Source of the DNA: Wenzhouxiangella sp.
Lineage (GTDB): Bacteria > Pseudomonadota > Gammaproteobacteria > Xanthomonadales > Wenzhouxiangellaceae
Direction of reading: 5' to 3'
Length of the DNA stretch: 5,375 nt
Assembly (NCBI GenBank): GCA_007135355.1
Contig: SLJA01000094.1
Coordinates: forward strand, 1-5,375
The notes beneath the pieces were generated by a model. It had not been told where the DNA came from, searched no databases, and was given only the letters and a program-made list of their open reading frames with translations. The position numbers were made by a program, and so were the translations under genes. Below, one piece after another: positions 1-5,375 of the stretch (position 1 is its first letter; each line of letters opens with the position of its first letter).

Positions 1-1
1 A

Positions 2-283
2 TATGGTGGTACCAAGATCCAGCTTTCGCTCGAAGATGTCGCTGAGTTGAGGACTACAGTGCCGCCAATTCAAGAGCAGGCAGAACTGGTCGCTTTTTTG
101 GAAAAGGAGACCGCTGAGCTTGACGCATTGGTGCAAGAAGCGACCGATGTGATTGCCTTGCTTCAGGAGCGTCGCTCCGCCCTGATCTCGGCCGCCGTCA
201 CCGGCAAAATCGACGTGCGCGCCTGGCAGCCTCCACTGGGCGCATCGTCGCCTGCCGAAACCACTGAAACGGAGACGGCATGA
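2..283 (+). CDS. hsdS: Type I restriction-modification specificity subunit HsdS, C-terminal fragment (5' end outside window)
   Basis: HsdS is the DNA-recognition subunit that directs the type I methylase (with HsdM) and restriction complex (with HsdR) to a split target sequence. Only the last 93 codons are here; the frame is open to the left edge, so the TTG at 47 is not a real start. The visible part is the classic end of the second target-recognition domain and its conserved helix: a VPPIQEQ motif, then a long heptad-like helix (AELVAFLEKETAELDALVQ), then LLQERRSALISAAVTGKID. In the family this helix forms the coiled-coil spacer that holds the two recognition domains apart and contacts HsdM. 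The tail after VRAW is a Pro/Ala/Thr/Glu-rich extension without recognisable function. The stop TGA (281-283) overlaps the next gene's ATG. HsdM would be expected upstream. The target specificity cannot be read because the recognition domains are missing. The family call is secure. Confidence 0.93.
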   Translation, partial: YGGTKIQLSLEDVAELRTTVPPIQEQAELVAFLEKETAELDALVQEATDVIALLQERRSALISAAVTGKIDVRAWQPPLGASSPAETTETETA

Positions 284-1236
284 CCCAGGGCCGCAGCATC
301 CGACTTTTCCTGGTCGACGGCACGCCCAACGGCCTGCTGACGGCCGAGATCATGAACTGGACGGGCCATGTGCTGACCGGCCCGCGCAGCAAGCTCAGCG
401 AGCTGGTCCAGCGCCCCGAGTGCGGCCGCACCGGCATCTACTTCCTGGTCGGCCCCGATCCGGAGAACAGCCTGCGCCCGCTGGTCTACATCGGCGAGAG
501 CGACGACGTCAGCACCCGCCGGAAGCAGCACAACCGCCCCGAGTCAGCGTCCGGCGGCGGCAAGGACTTCTGGGAAAAGGTCTGCCTGGTCACCAGCAAG
601 GATCAGAACCTGACCAAGGCCCACGTCAAGTACCTGGAAAGCCTCCTGATCCAGACGGCCGGCCAGGTCGGCCGCTGCCGGCTGATCAACGGCACCGCCC
701 ACGACTACATCAACCTGCCGGAGTCGGACCGCGCCGACATGGCGTTTTTCATCGAGCAGATCCGCACAGTGCTGCCGGTGCTGGGCTTCGATTTCCTGCG
801 CGAGACGGCTAGACCCTCCCGACCGGCAGCGCCTGAAGAGCACTCGACGCCCGACAAGTCGCCCCGATTCATCTTCGAAGTGCCGCGCTACGGCATCCAG
901 GCAGTCGGCGAGGAAATCGACGGCGAGTTCTACGTACTGGAAGGCTCGCAGACGCGCGGAGAGTGGACCGGTGTTGATGGCGGTTACCAAAGCCTCTATC
1001 AGCAACTCTGCGACGATGGGGTCTTGATCGAGACCGGTGACGGCAAGCGACGCTTCGCCACCGACTTTGCGTTTTCAAGTCCCAGCGCTGCTGCCGCGGT
1101 TGTCGCAGGGCGCAGCGCCAATGGCCGAATTTCATGGAAGCTCGGGGGCAGGGGGCAGACTTATGGGGATTGGCAGGACGAGAAAGTGAGTGCCGCATCC
1201 GTAGCACAGCATTCATGGAAAACAGCGCAAGGCTGA
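280..1236 (+). CDS. GIY-YIG nuclease family protein with C-terminal DUF4357 region, coupled to hsdS
   Basis: This 318-residue protein probably acts as a DNA endonuclease, but its physiological role is unknown. An N-terminal segment (1-49) leads into a GIY-YIG domain at about 50-125: GIY at 52-54, YIG at 70-72, the family's catalytic Arg most likely R80 (eight residues after the YIG glycine), H84 nearby, and the metal-binding Glu most likely E120 in KYLESLLI. All key residues look intact. After a Pro-rich linker (about 175-195), the C-terminal half carries GEFYVLEGS (215-223) and a DUF4357 signature at about 263-300 (FSSPSAAAAVV, then RSANGRISWK). The ATG overlaps the hsdS stop (ATGA) and is preceded by GGAG at 271-274 with 5-base spacing, so translation is probably coupled to hsdS. 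Proteins of this architecture are known beside type I restriction genes; whether they join the Hsd complex is not something I can state. Function as a nuclease is inferred from motifs only. Confidence 0.88.
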   Translation: MTQGRSIRLFLVDGTPNGLLTAEIMNWTGHVLTGPRSKLSELVQRPECGRTGIYFLVGPDPENSLRPLVYIGESDDVSTRRKQHNRPESASGGGKDFWEKVCLVTSKDQNLTKAHVKYLESLLIQTAGQVGRCRLINGTAHDYINLPESDRADMAFFIEQIRTVLPVLGFDFLRETARPSRPAAPEEHSTPDKSPRFIFEVPRYGIQAVGEEIDGEFYVLEGSQTRGEWTGVDGGYQSLYQQLCDDGVLIETGDGKRRFATDFAFSSPSAAAAVVAGRSANGRISWKLGGRGQTYGDWQDEKVSAASVAQHSWKTAQG

Positions 1237-1285
1237 TGCCATCGACTTGATGGGCGGGGGTAATTATCCGGACCTTGATGGTTCT

Positions 1286-1309
1286 AACTGACCGCGGGCC
1301 GTGTCAGTT
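1286..1309. repeat. Inverted repeat, perfect 7-bp arms, upstream of abiEi
   Basis: AACTGAC (1286-1292) and GTCAGTT (1303-1309) are perfect reverse complements around a 10-base GC-rich centre. The repeat lies 50 bases after the GIY-YIG stop. The + strand is followed by CAAAAAAC, not by a T run, and there is no matching T run for the other strand, so it does not look like an intrinsic terminator. Because AbiEi proteins bind inverted repeats in their own promoter regions, this is one candidate operator arm. It could also be an RNA hairpin at the end of the upstream transcript. Pairing is seen; the role is inferred. Confidence 0.45.
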
Positions 1310-1319
1310 CAAAAAACTG

Positions 1320-1349
1320 CTCAAAATAGGCGTAATAGGGCTATTTGAG
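1320..1349. repeat. Inverted repeat abutting the putative abiEi -35 box (candidate AbiEi operator)
   Basis: CTCAAAATAG (1320-1329) pairs with CTATTTGAG (1341-1349) with a single extra A in the left arm and an 11-base centre. The motif AATAGG occurs at 1325-1330, again at 1334-1339 inside the centre, and a third time at 1390-1395 downstream of the promoter. The right arm ends one base before the proposed -35 hexamer at 1351, a usual place for a repressor site. Known AbiEi antitoxins repress their promoter cooperatively through paired inverted repeats, so this and the repeat at 1286-1309 could form such a pair, although the two sequences are not alike. Confidence 0.45.
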
Positions 1350-1350
1350 A

Positions 1351-1380
1351 TTGAAATGCAAACCAAGCACGGTTTACTAT
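1351..1380 (+). promoter_or_regulatory. Putative sigma-70-type promoter for abiEi-abiEii (and perhaps hsdR)
   Basis: TTGAAA at 1351-1356 matches five of six bases of the -35 consensus. Two overlapping -10 candidates follow: TTTACT (1373-1378, 16-base spacer) and TACTAT (1375-1380, 18-base spacer), each matching four of six. The stretch 1311-1380 has only 25 G/C of 70, much lower than the flanking genes. A start near 1385-1390 would give a leader of about 30 bases before the GTG at 1417. I found no better promoter-like pair elsewhere in 1237-1416. The match is by eye and unproven. Confidence 0.4.
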
Positions 1381-1416
1381 ACGGCCTGAAATAGGACAAT
1401 ACGGTCGCATTGGTTC

Positions 1417-2193
1417 GTGCGAGTAAAACAACTTCTCCAGCAGATGCCGGCCGGCGCCGTTGTGACGACGGCCTGGCTGGCTTCGCGTGATGTCAGCGCG
1501 GACCAGGCCCGCAAGCTGGCCGGGGGCGGCTGGCTTCAACGAGTAGGCCATGGGGCTTACAGCCGTGCGGGCGATTCTTTGAGCTGGGAAAGCGCTGTCT
1601 TCGCCCTGCAGGCAATTGGAAACTCCGGTTTGCCGCGATTCTGGCCGGGCGGTCTGACGGCGTTGGGGCTTCAGGGACTGTCCCACTATTTGCCGATTGG
1701 GCAGGAAAAACTGCACCTGTTCGGTAGCGGCAAAGCCCGTCCACCACACTGGTTGATGGATTCTGACTGGGTCGGGCCAGTCGAGTTTCATGTCGATAAG
1801 GACTTGGGGGCGGATATCAAGGACAGTTTTGTCCACTATGCGCCTCCTGGGAAAGCCTTCGGCCTGCAAGTCTCGGCTCCCGAGCGTGCAATCCTGGAGT
1901 GGATCGCGGTCACGCCCAACGAGCTGCTTTTCAGCAGCGTCCTGGTCGACACATTTAACGGACTAAACACCCTGCGGCCGGGGCTGTTGCAAGCCATGTT
2001 GGAGAGCTGCGGTTCGGTGCGGACCAAGCGTGTTTTTCTGCTGCTCGCTCGGCATGCCGGTCACGCCTGGAATTCCCGCCTGGATCGGCAGCGGCTTGAT
2101 CTGGGCTCTGGAAAGCGGCAGCTCTGTCCTGGAGGCAGGCTGGATCGCGAGTTTCAAATCACCGTGCCGACGGAATTCCTCCATGGCGCTTGA
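1417..2193 (+). CDS. abiEi: AbiEi family antitoxin / transcriptional repressor of a type IV toxin-antitoxin system
   Basis: AbiEi is the antitoxin of the AbiE abortive-infection system. In characterised members it counteracts AbiEii without forming a complex with it (type IV) and represses its own operon through an N-terminal winged helix. Here residues 1-53 match that N-terminal domain: a helical start, VVTTAWLASRDVSADQARKL as the helix-turn-helix part, then GWLQRVGHGAYSRAGD as the wing. The C-terminal domain keeps LDLGSGKR (227-234), GGRLD (239-243) and ITVP (248-251). At 258 residues it is full length for this subgroup. GTG at 1417 is the first usual start after an in-frame TGA at 1387-1389. 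It has no good Shine-Dalgarno: AGGA at 1393-1396 is 20 bases away. The next in-frame ATG is 1444, also without one. The 3' end overlaps abiEii by 11 bases. The gene is less GC-rich than hsdR. Family call is firm; the exact start is less so. Confidence 0.9.
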   Translation: MRVKQLLQQMPAGAVVTTAWLASRDVSADQARKLAGGGWLQRVGHGAYSRAGDSLSWESAVFALQAIGNSGLPRFWPGGLTALGLQGLSHYLPIGQEKLHLFGSGKARPPHWLMDSDWVGPVEFHVDKDLGADIKDSFVHYAPPGKAFGLQVSAPERAILEWIAVTPNELLFSSVLVDTFNGLNTLRPGLLQAMLESCGSVRTKRVFLLLARHAGHAWNSRLDRQRLDLGSGKRQLCPGGRLDREFQITVPTEFLHGA

Positions 2194-3115
2194 AAACCGC
2201 TACCGCGAGCAGGTCAGGCTATTGGTTTCGCTGCTTCCTTTTGTTGATGACGAGCCTTGTTTTGCACTGAAGGGTGGAACGGCAATCAATTTCTTCGTCC
2301 AGCCTTTGCCGCGGCTTTCAGTGGACATTGATCTAGTTTTCCTGCCGCTGTTGCCGCGCGACGAAGCCTTGAGGCAGTGCAGCGCGGTACTGCAGCGAAT
2401 GACCAGACAGATGGCTGCCCGGCTGCCCGGAGTCCAGGTGGATCTGCGGCAGCAGCGTCCGGATGAGCAAAGAGCCCTGGTTCGCCGGGGTGGTGTCCAG
2501 GTCAAGATAGAAATCTCGCCCGTATTGCGAGGGACGCTGCATCCGCCGGATCGGCTTGATGTCGTCGGTGAGGTTGAGCAGGAATTCGGGTTTGCCGCAG
2601 TACGCGTGGTTTCTCTTCCAGACTTGTACGGCGGCAAGATTTGCGCAGCGCTGGATCGTCAGCATCCTCGGGATTTGTTCGATGTTGGCTTGTTGCTGGA
2701 AGCGGATGGTCTGGACCGCAGAGTGTTTGAGGGATTCCTCGTCTATTTGCTTAGTCATCCGAGGCCAATGCACGAACTGCTGCTGCCGCGCTGGAAGCCC
2801 CTGGATCAGGTCTACTTGGCCGAGTTCGCCGGGATGTCGCGCGCCGAGATGTCGCTGGCGCGTTTGGATGAAAGTCGTCGCGTACTTCTCCAAAAGCTTT
2901 CTGCATGGATGTCAGCAGATGATGCTCGATTCCTGCTTTCATTCAAGCGCGGTGAGCCAGAGTGGTCGTTGTTTCCGGTAAAGGGTGTGAAGCACTTGCC
3001 TGCGATCCAGTGGAAGTTGGTCAATATCAGGAAAATGAAGCCTGAAAAGCATCGACATTCACTGCAGCGACTGGAATATGCTTTGGAGGTGTTTCTGAAG
3101 GGCCAGCCGATGTAA
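2183..3115 (+). CDS. abiEii: AbiEii family nucleotidyltransferase toxin (DUF1814)
   Basis: AbiEii is the toxin of the AbiE pair. Family members are nucleotidyltransferases that stop growth during phage infection; related MenT toxins add nucleotides to tRNA 3' ends, and the substrate here is unknown. The nucleotidyltransferase core is clear: GGT at 31-33, then SVDIDL with D48 and D50 as the likely metal-binding pair, and VKIEIS with K108 and E110 as a possible third acidic position. Further on, K152 and D158-R159, then PRDLFD (162-167), form the conserved family block. At 310 residues it is a normal length and the active-site residues are present. The frame is open upstream to a GTG at 2030, but family similarity begins at ATG 2183, 11 bases inside abiEi, with GGAA at 2172-2175 as a weak ribosome site. 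The overlap suggests translational coupling to the antitoxin. hsdR starts 30 bases after the stop. Confidence 0.9.
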   Translation: MALENRYREQVRLLVSLLPFVDDEPCFALKGGTAINFFVQPLPRLSVDIDLVFLPLLPRDEALRQCSAVLQRMTRQMAARLPGVQVDLRQQRPDEQRALVRRGGVQVKIEISPVLRGTLHPPDRLDVVGEVEQEFGFAAVRVVSLPDLYGGKICAALDRQHPRDLFDVGLLLEADGLDRRVFEGFLVYLLSHPRPMHELLLPRWKPLDQVYLAEFAGMSRAEMSLARLDESRRVLLQKLSAWMSADDARFLLSFKRGEPEWSLFPVKGVKHLPAIQWKLVNIRKMKPEKHRHSLQRLEYALEVFLKGQPM

Positions 3116-3135
3116 GGCATCATTGGGCGCAGCGC

Positions 3136-3140
3136 AGGAG
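3136..3140 (+). promoter_or_regulatory. Ribosome binding site of hsdR
   Basis: AGGAG sits five bases before the ATG at 3146. hsdR shares its reading frame with abiEii and the abiEii stop TAA (3113-3115) closes that frame, so this ATG is the first standard start, and the strong Shine-Dalgarno supports it. It is clearly better than the sites before abiEi and abiEii, so HsdR may be translated independently of the toxin. The 30-base gap 3116-3145 holds no promoter or terminator that I can see. Confidence 0.75.
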
Positions 3141-3145
3141 ACGAT

Positions 3146-5375
3146 ATGGCTGACAGCCGGGAACAGCAATTCCAGCAGGACATCATCGATGCGATGGTCG
3201 CCGCCGGCTGGCTGACCGGTTCCGCCAGCGGCTACGACCGGACGACGGCGCTCTATACCGAGGATCTGCTGGCCTACATCCAGGAGGCCTGGCCGGCGCG
3301 CTGGGAAAAGTTCTGCAAGGCCAACCCGCAGGCGCCGGCATCGGTGTTCGTGCAGAAGGTGGTGCGAGAGCTGGAGCGGGGCGGGACGCTGGAAGTGCTG
3401 CGGCACGGATTCAAGGTGCCCGGCGTGAAATTCGACCTGTGCAGCTTCCAGCCCGATCACGGCATGAACCCCGACACCCTGGCCCGCTACCGCGCCAACC
3501 GGCTGCGGGTGGTGCCCGAGGTGTCCTATTCGCCGCATGCCCGCGAGGCCGGTAACGGCGGTCAGAGTTACAACCCGCGCCTGGACCTGGTGCTGTTCGT
3601 CAACGGCATTCCCACCGCCACGATGGAACTCAAGAGCCAGTTCAAGCAAACCGTCGAAAACGCGAAGCGCCAGTACCGGCAGGATCGGCCGGTCAAGGAT
3701 CCAGTCACCCGCAAGCCGGAGCCGCTGCTGACCTTCAAGCGCGGCGCGCTGGTGCATTTTGCGGTCAGCCAGGCCGAGGTGGCGATGACCACCAAGCTGG
3801 CCGGCATGCACACCTACTTCCTGCCCTTCAACCGGGGATCGGAAGAGGGCGGGGCCGGCAACCCGCCGCCGGCCGATGAAAACCACTATGCGACGAGCTA
3901 CCTGTGGGAGCAGGTCTTTGTCCCGGATGCCTGGCTGAAAATCCTTTGCCGGTTCCTGCACCTGGAGAAAAAGACCAGCGAGGACTTCCACGGCCGGCGC
4001 ACCACCCGCGAGACGCTGATCTTTCCGCGCTACCACCAGTGGGACGTCGTCAATCGGCTGATCGAGGCCACCCGGGCCGAGGGGCCGGGGAAGCGTTACC
4101 TGGTGCAGCACAGCGCGGGCTCGGGCAAGTCCAATTCCATCGCCTGGGCTGCCCACCAGCTGGCCAATCTTTACGGTCAGGACGGCCAGAAGCTGTTCAA
4201 CTCGGTGATCGTGGTGACCGACCGCACCGTGCTCGACAGCCAGCTGCAGGAGACGATCTATCAGTTCGAGCACGCCCACGGCGTGGTGTGCCGGATCACC
4301 CGCGACATCGGCAACACCAGCAAGTCCGAGCAGCTGGCCGAGGCGCTGTCCAGCAACACCCGCATCATCATCGTCACCATCCAGACCTTCCCGGCGCTGT
4401 TCGACGCCCTGGACAAGCGCCCGCAGCTGGCCGAGGGGAACTACGCGGTGATCGCCGACGAGGCCCATTCCTCGCAGACGGGGAGCTCAGCCAGCAAGCT
4501 CAAGGCGCTATTGGCGGCCGCCGGGGAGACCCTGGACGAGGAGAATGGCGAAATCAGCGCGGAAGCCCTGCTGGACGCCGCGGTGGCCTCCCGCCGGCCC
4601 AGCGAGAAGATCAGCTACTACGCCTTCACCGCCACGCCCAAGGCCAAGACCCTGGAATTGTTTGGCCGGGAGCCGGATCCGACCCAGCCCCGCAGCGCCG
4701 ACAATCGGCCCGAACCCTTCCACCTGTACTCCATGCGCCAGGCCATTGAGGAAGAGTTCATCCTCGACGTGCTGCTCAACTACGTCACCTACAGCACCGC
4801 CTGGAAGCTGGCCCATCCCGAGGGCGACGATCCGGAGGTGGATTCCCGCAAGGCTTCGCGCACGCTGGCTAAGTGGGTTCGCCTGCACCCTTACAACATC
4901 GCCCAGCGGGTGGAGGTCATCGTCGAGCATTTCAGGTCGAATGTCCGCCACCTGCTCGACGGCCAGGCCGAGGCCATGGTGGTGACTGCCAGCCGGCAGG
5001 AGGCTGTGCGCTACCAGTTGGCGATGCAGGCCCACATCCAGGAAAAGGGTTACAACGACATCCACCCGATGGTGGCCTTTTCGGGGCCGGTGCCGCCGGA
5101 TGAGGTGATCCCTGAAGAAGTCTCCGAGACCAGCCGCCTGCTGAATCCCGGTCTCAAGGGTCGCGACCTGGCCGAGGCCTTCGACACGGCCGAGTACAAC
5201 GTCATGATCGCGGCCAACAAGTTCCAGACCGGCTTCGACCAGCCCAAGCTGTGCGCCATGTACGTGGACAAGAAGCTGGCCGGCGTGGACTGCGTCCAGA
5301 CCCTGTCGCGCCTCAACCGGCGGTTTCCGGGCAAGCAGACCTTCATCCTCGACTTCTTCAACGAGGCCAAGGACA
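3146..5375 (+). CDS. hsdR: Type I restriction enzyme endonuclease/translocase subunit HsdR (3' end outside window)
   Basis: HsdR cleaves unmodified DNA after ATP-driven translocation, working with HsdM and HsdS. The frame runs uninterrupted for 743 codons to the window edge; the family is usually about 1000 residues, so the C-terminal helical part that binds the methylase core is missing here. The N-terminus (EQQFQQDIIDAMVAAGWL, then ALYTEDLLAYI) is typical of the HSDR_N nuclease domain. Its catalytic residues are D147 (RLDLVLFVNG) and E161/K163 (MELKSQF). The helicase motor follows: Walker A AGSGKS (324-329), motif Ia region VIVVTDRTVLDSQL, DEAH box (438-441), motif III TATP (495-498), motif V with FQTGFDQP, and motif VI QTLSRLNR beginning at Q718. 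All look intact. This gene is strongly GC-rich (42 of 60 bases at 3181-3240), unlike abiEii just before it. The gene probably depends on a promoter further upstream, possibly that of abiEi. Confidence 0.96.
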   Translation, partial: MADSREQQFQQDIIDAMVAAGWLTGSASGYDRTTALYTEDLLAYIQEAWPARWEKFCKANPQAPASVFVQKVVRELERGGTLEVLRHGFKVPGVKFDLCSFQPDHGMNPDTLARYRANRLRVVPEVSYSPHAREAGNGGQSYNPRLDLVLFVNGIPTATMELKSQFKQTVENAKRQYRQDRPVKDPVTRKPEPLLTFKRGALVHFAVSQAEVAMTTKLAGMHTYFLPFNRGSEEGGAGNPPPADENHYATSYLWEQVFVPDAWLKILCRFLHLEKKTSEDFHGRRTTRETLIFPRYHQWDVVNRLIEATRAEGPGKRYLVQHSAGSGKSNSIAWAAHQLANLYGQDGQKLFNSVIVVTDRTVLDSQLQETIYQFEHAHGVVCRITRDIGNTSKSEQLAEALSSNTRIIIVTIQTFPALFDALDKRPQLAEGNYAVIADEAHSSQTGSSASKLKALLAAAGETLDEENGEISAEALLDAAVASRRPSEKISYYAFTATPKAKTLELFGREPDPTQPRSADNRPEPFHLYSMRQAIEEEFILDVLLNYVTYSTAWKLAHPEGDDPEVDSRKASRTLAKWVRLHPYNIAQRVEVIVEHFRSNVRHLLDGQAEAMVVTASRQEAVRYQLAMQAHIQEKGYNDIHPMVAFSGPVPPDEVIPEEVSETSRLLNPGLKGRDLAEAFDTAEYNVMIAANKFQTGFDQPKLCAMYVDKKLAGVDCVQTLSRLNRRFPGKQTFILDFFNEAKD

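Noticed and set aside
47..283. A free-standing 78-residue protein starting at TTG 47
   Set aside because: The frame continues open to the left edge with HsdS-like sequence, so this is the tail of hsdS and not a separate gene.
420..1216. Several open frames in other frames and on the minus strand within the GIY-YIG gene
   Set aside because: They overlap the recognised nuclease and DUF4357 regions, and their translations are Arg/Pro/Ala-rich with no recognisable domain.
1286..1320. Intrinsic terminator after the GIY-YIG gene
   Set aside because: The AACTGAC/GTCAGTT hairpin is followed by A residues on the plus strand, and no T run follows in either direction, so it lacks the second half of a terminator.
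2069..2179. Two copies of the palindrome GGAATTCC (2069-2076 and 2172-2179)
   Set aside because: Both fall in AbiEi coding sequence and are short. The second contains the weak abiEii ribosome site, but nothing further supports a regulatory role, so they are probably chance.
2030..2182. Upstream extension of abiEii to the GTG at 2030
   Set aside because: The extra 51 residues overlap the conserved C-terminus of AbiEi and do not resemble AbiEii N-termini. ATG 2183 fits the family start.
3059..4468. Long open frame (469 codons) on the minus strand opposite the end of abiEii and most of the first half of hsdR
   Set aside because: It is antisense to a clear hsdR with intact motifs, and its translation is the low-complexity Gly/Ala/Val/Leu/Arg mix expected from the reverse of GC-rich codons. 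No family motif is visible.
3904..4749. Open frame of 281 codons on the plus strand in another frame of hsdR
   Set aside because: It overlaps the helicase motifs of hsdR (Walker A, DEAH, TATP) in the hsdR frame, and its own translation is Pro/Gly/Arg/Ala-rich without recognisable features, so it is a shadow.

Overview
The window is a 5.4 kb piece of a bacterial anti-phage defence operon. All genes lie on the + strand and are tightly packed. The codon style (GC-rich, strong G/C at third positions in hsdR and most of the GIY-YIG gene) and the gene families suggest a high-GC proteobacterium, but nothing visible fixes the genus. No tRNA, rRNA, CRISPR array, insertion sequence or recombinase is visible.

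Layout from left to right. (1) Positions 2-283 are the C-terminal end of a type I specificity subunit, HsdS, whose beginning lies upstream of the window. (2) Positions 280-1236 encode a 318-residue GIY-YIG nuclease-family protein with a C-terminal DUF4357 region, joined to hsdS by an ATGA stop/start overlap. (3) Positions 1237-1416 are the only real intergenic gap. It is AT-rich and holds two inverted repeats and a plausible sigma-70-type promoter. (4) Positions 1417-2193 and 2183-3115 encode an AbiE type IV toxin-antitoxin pair: AbiEi (winged-helix antitoxin/repressor) and AbiEii (nucleotidyltransferase toxin), overlapping by 11 bases. (5) From 3146 to the right edge runs the restriction/translocase subunit HsdR, open at the window end after 743 codons, with nuclease and helicase motifs in the expected order.

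How the parts fit: HsdS with HsdM (not in the window, presumably upstream) would form the modification enzyme, and adding HsdR would make it a restriction complex. The AbiE pair is embedded between the S side and the R gene and is visibly less GC-rich than hsdR, as expected for an inserted cassette. The only promoter-like region in the visible part lies just before abiEi, so hsdR may be transcribed at least partly from the AbiE promoter, which in characterised systems is repressed by AbiEi. That would put restriction under control of a toxin-antitoxin autoregulator. This is an inference from gene order and was not tested. Each family is known. The interesting points are the composite arrangement, the HsdS-coupled GIY-YIG protein of unknown role, and the control region.
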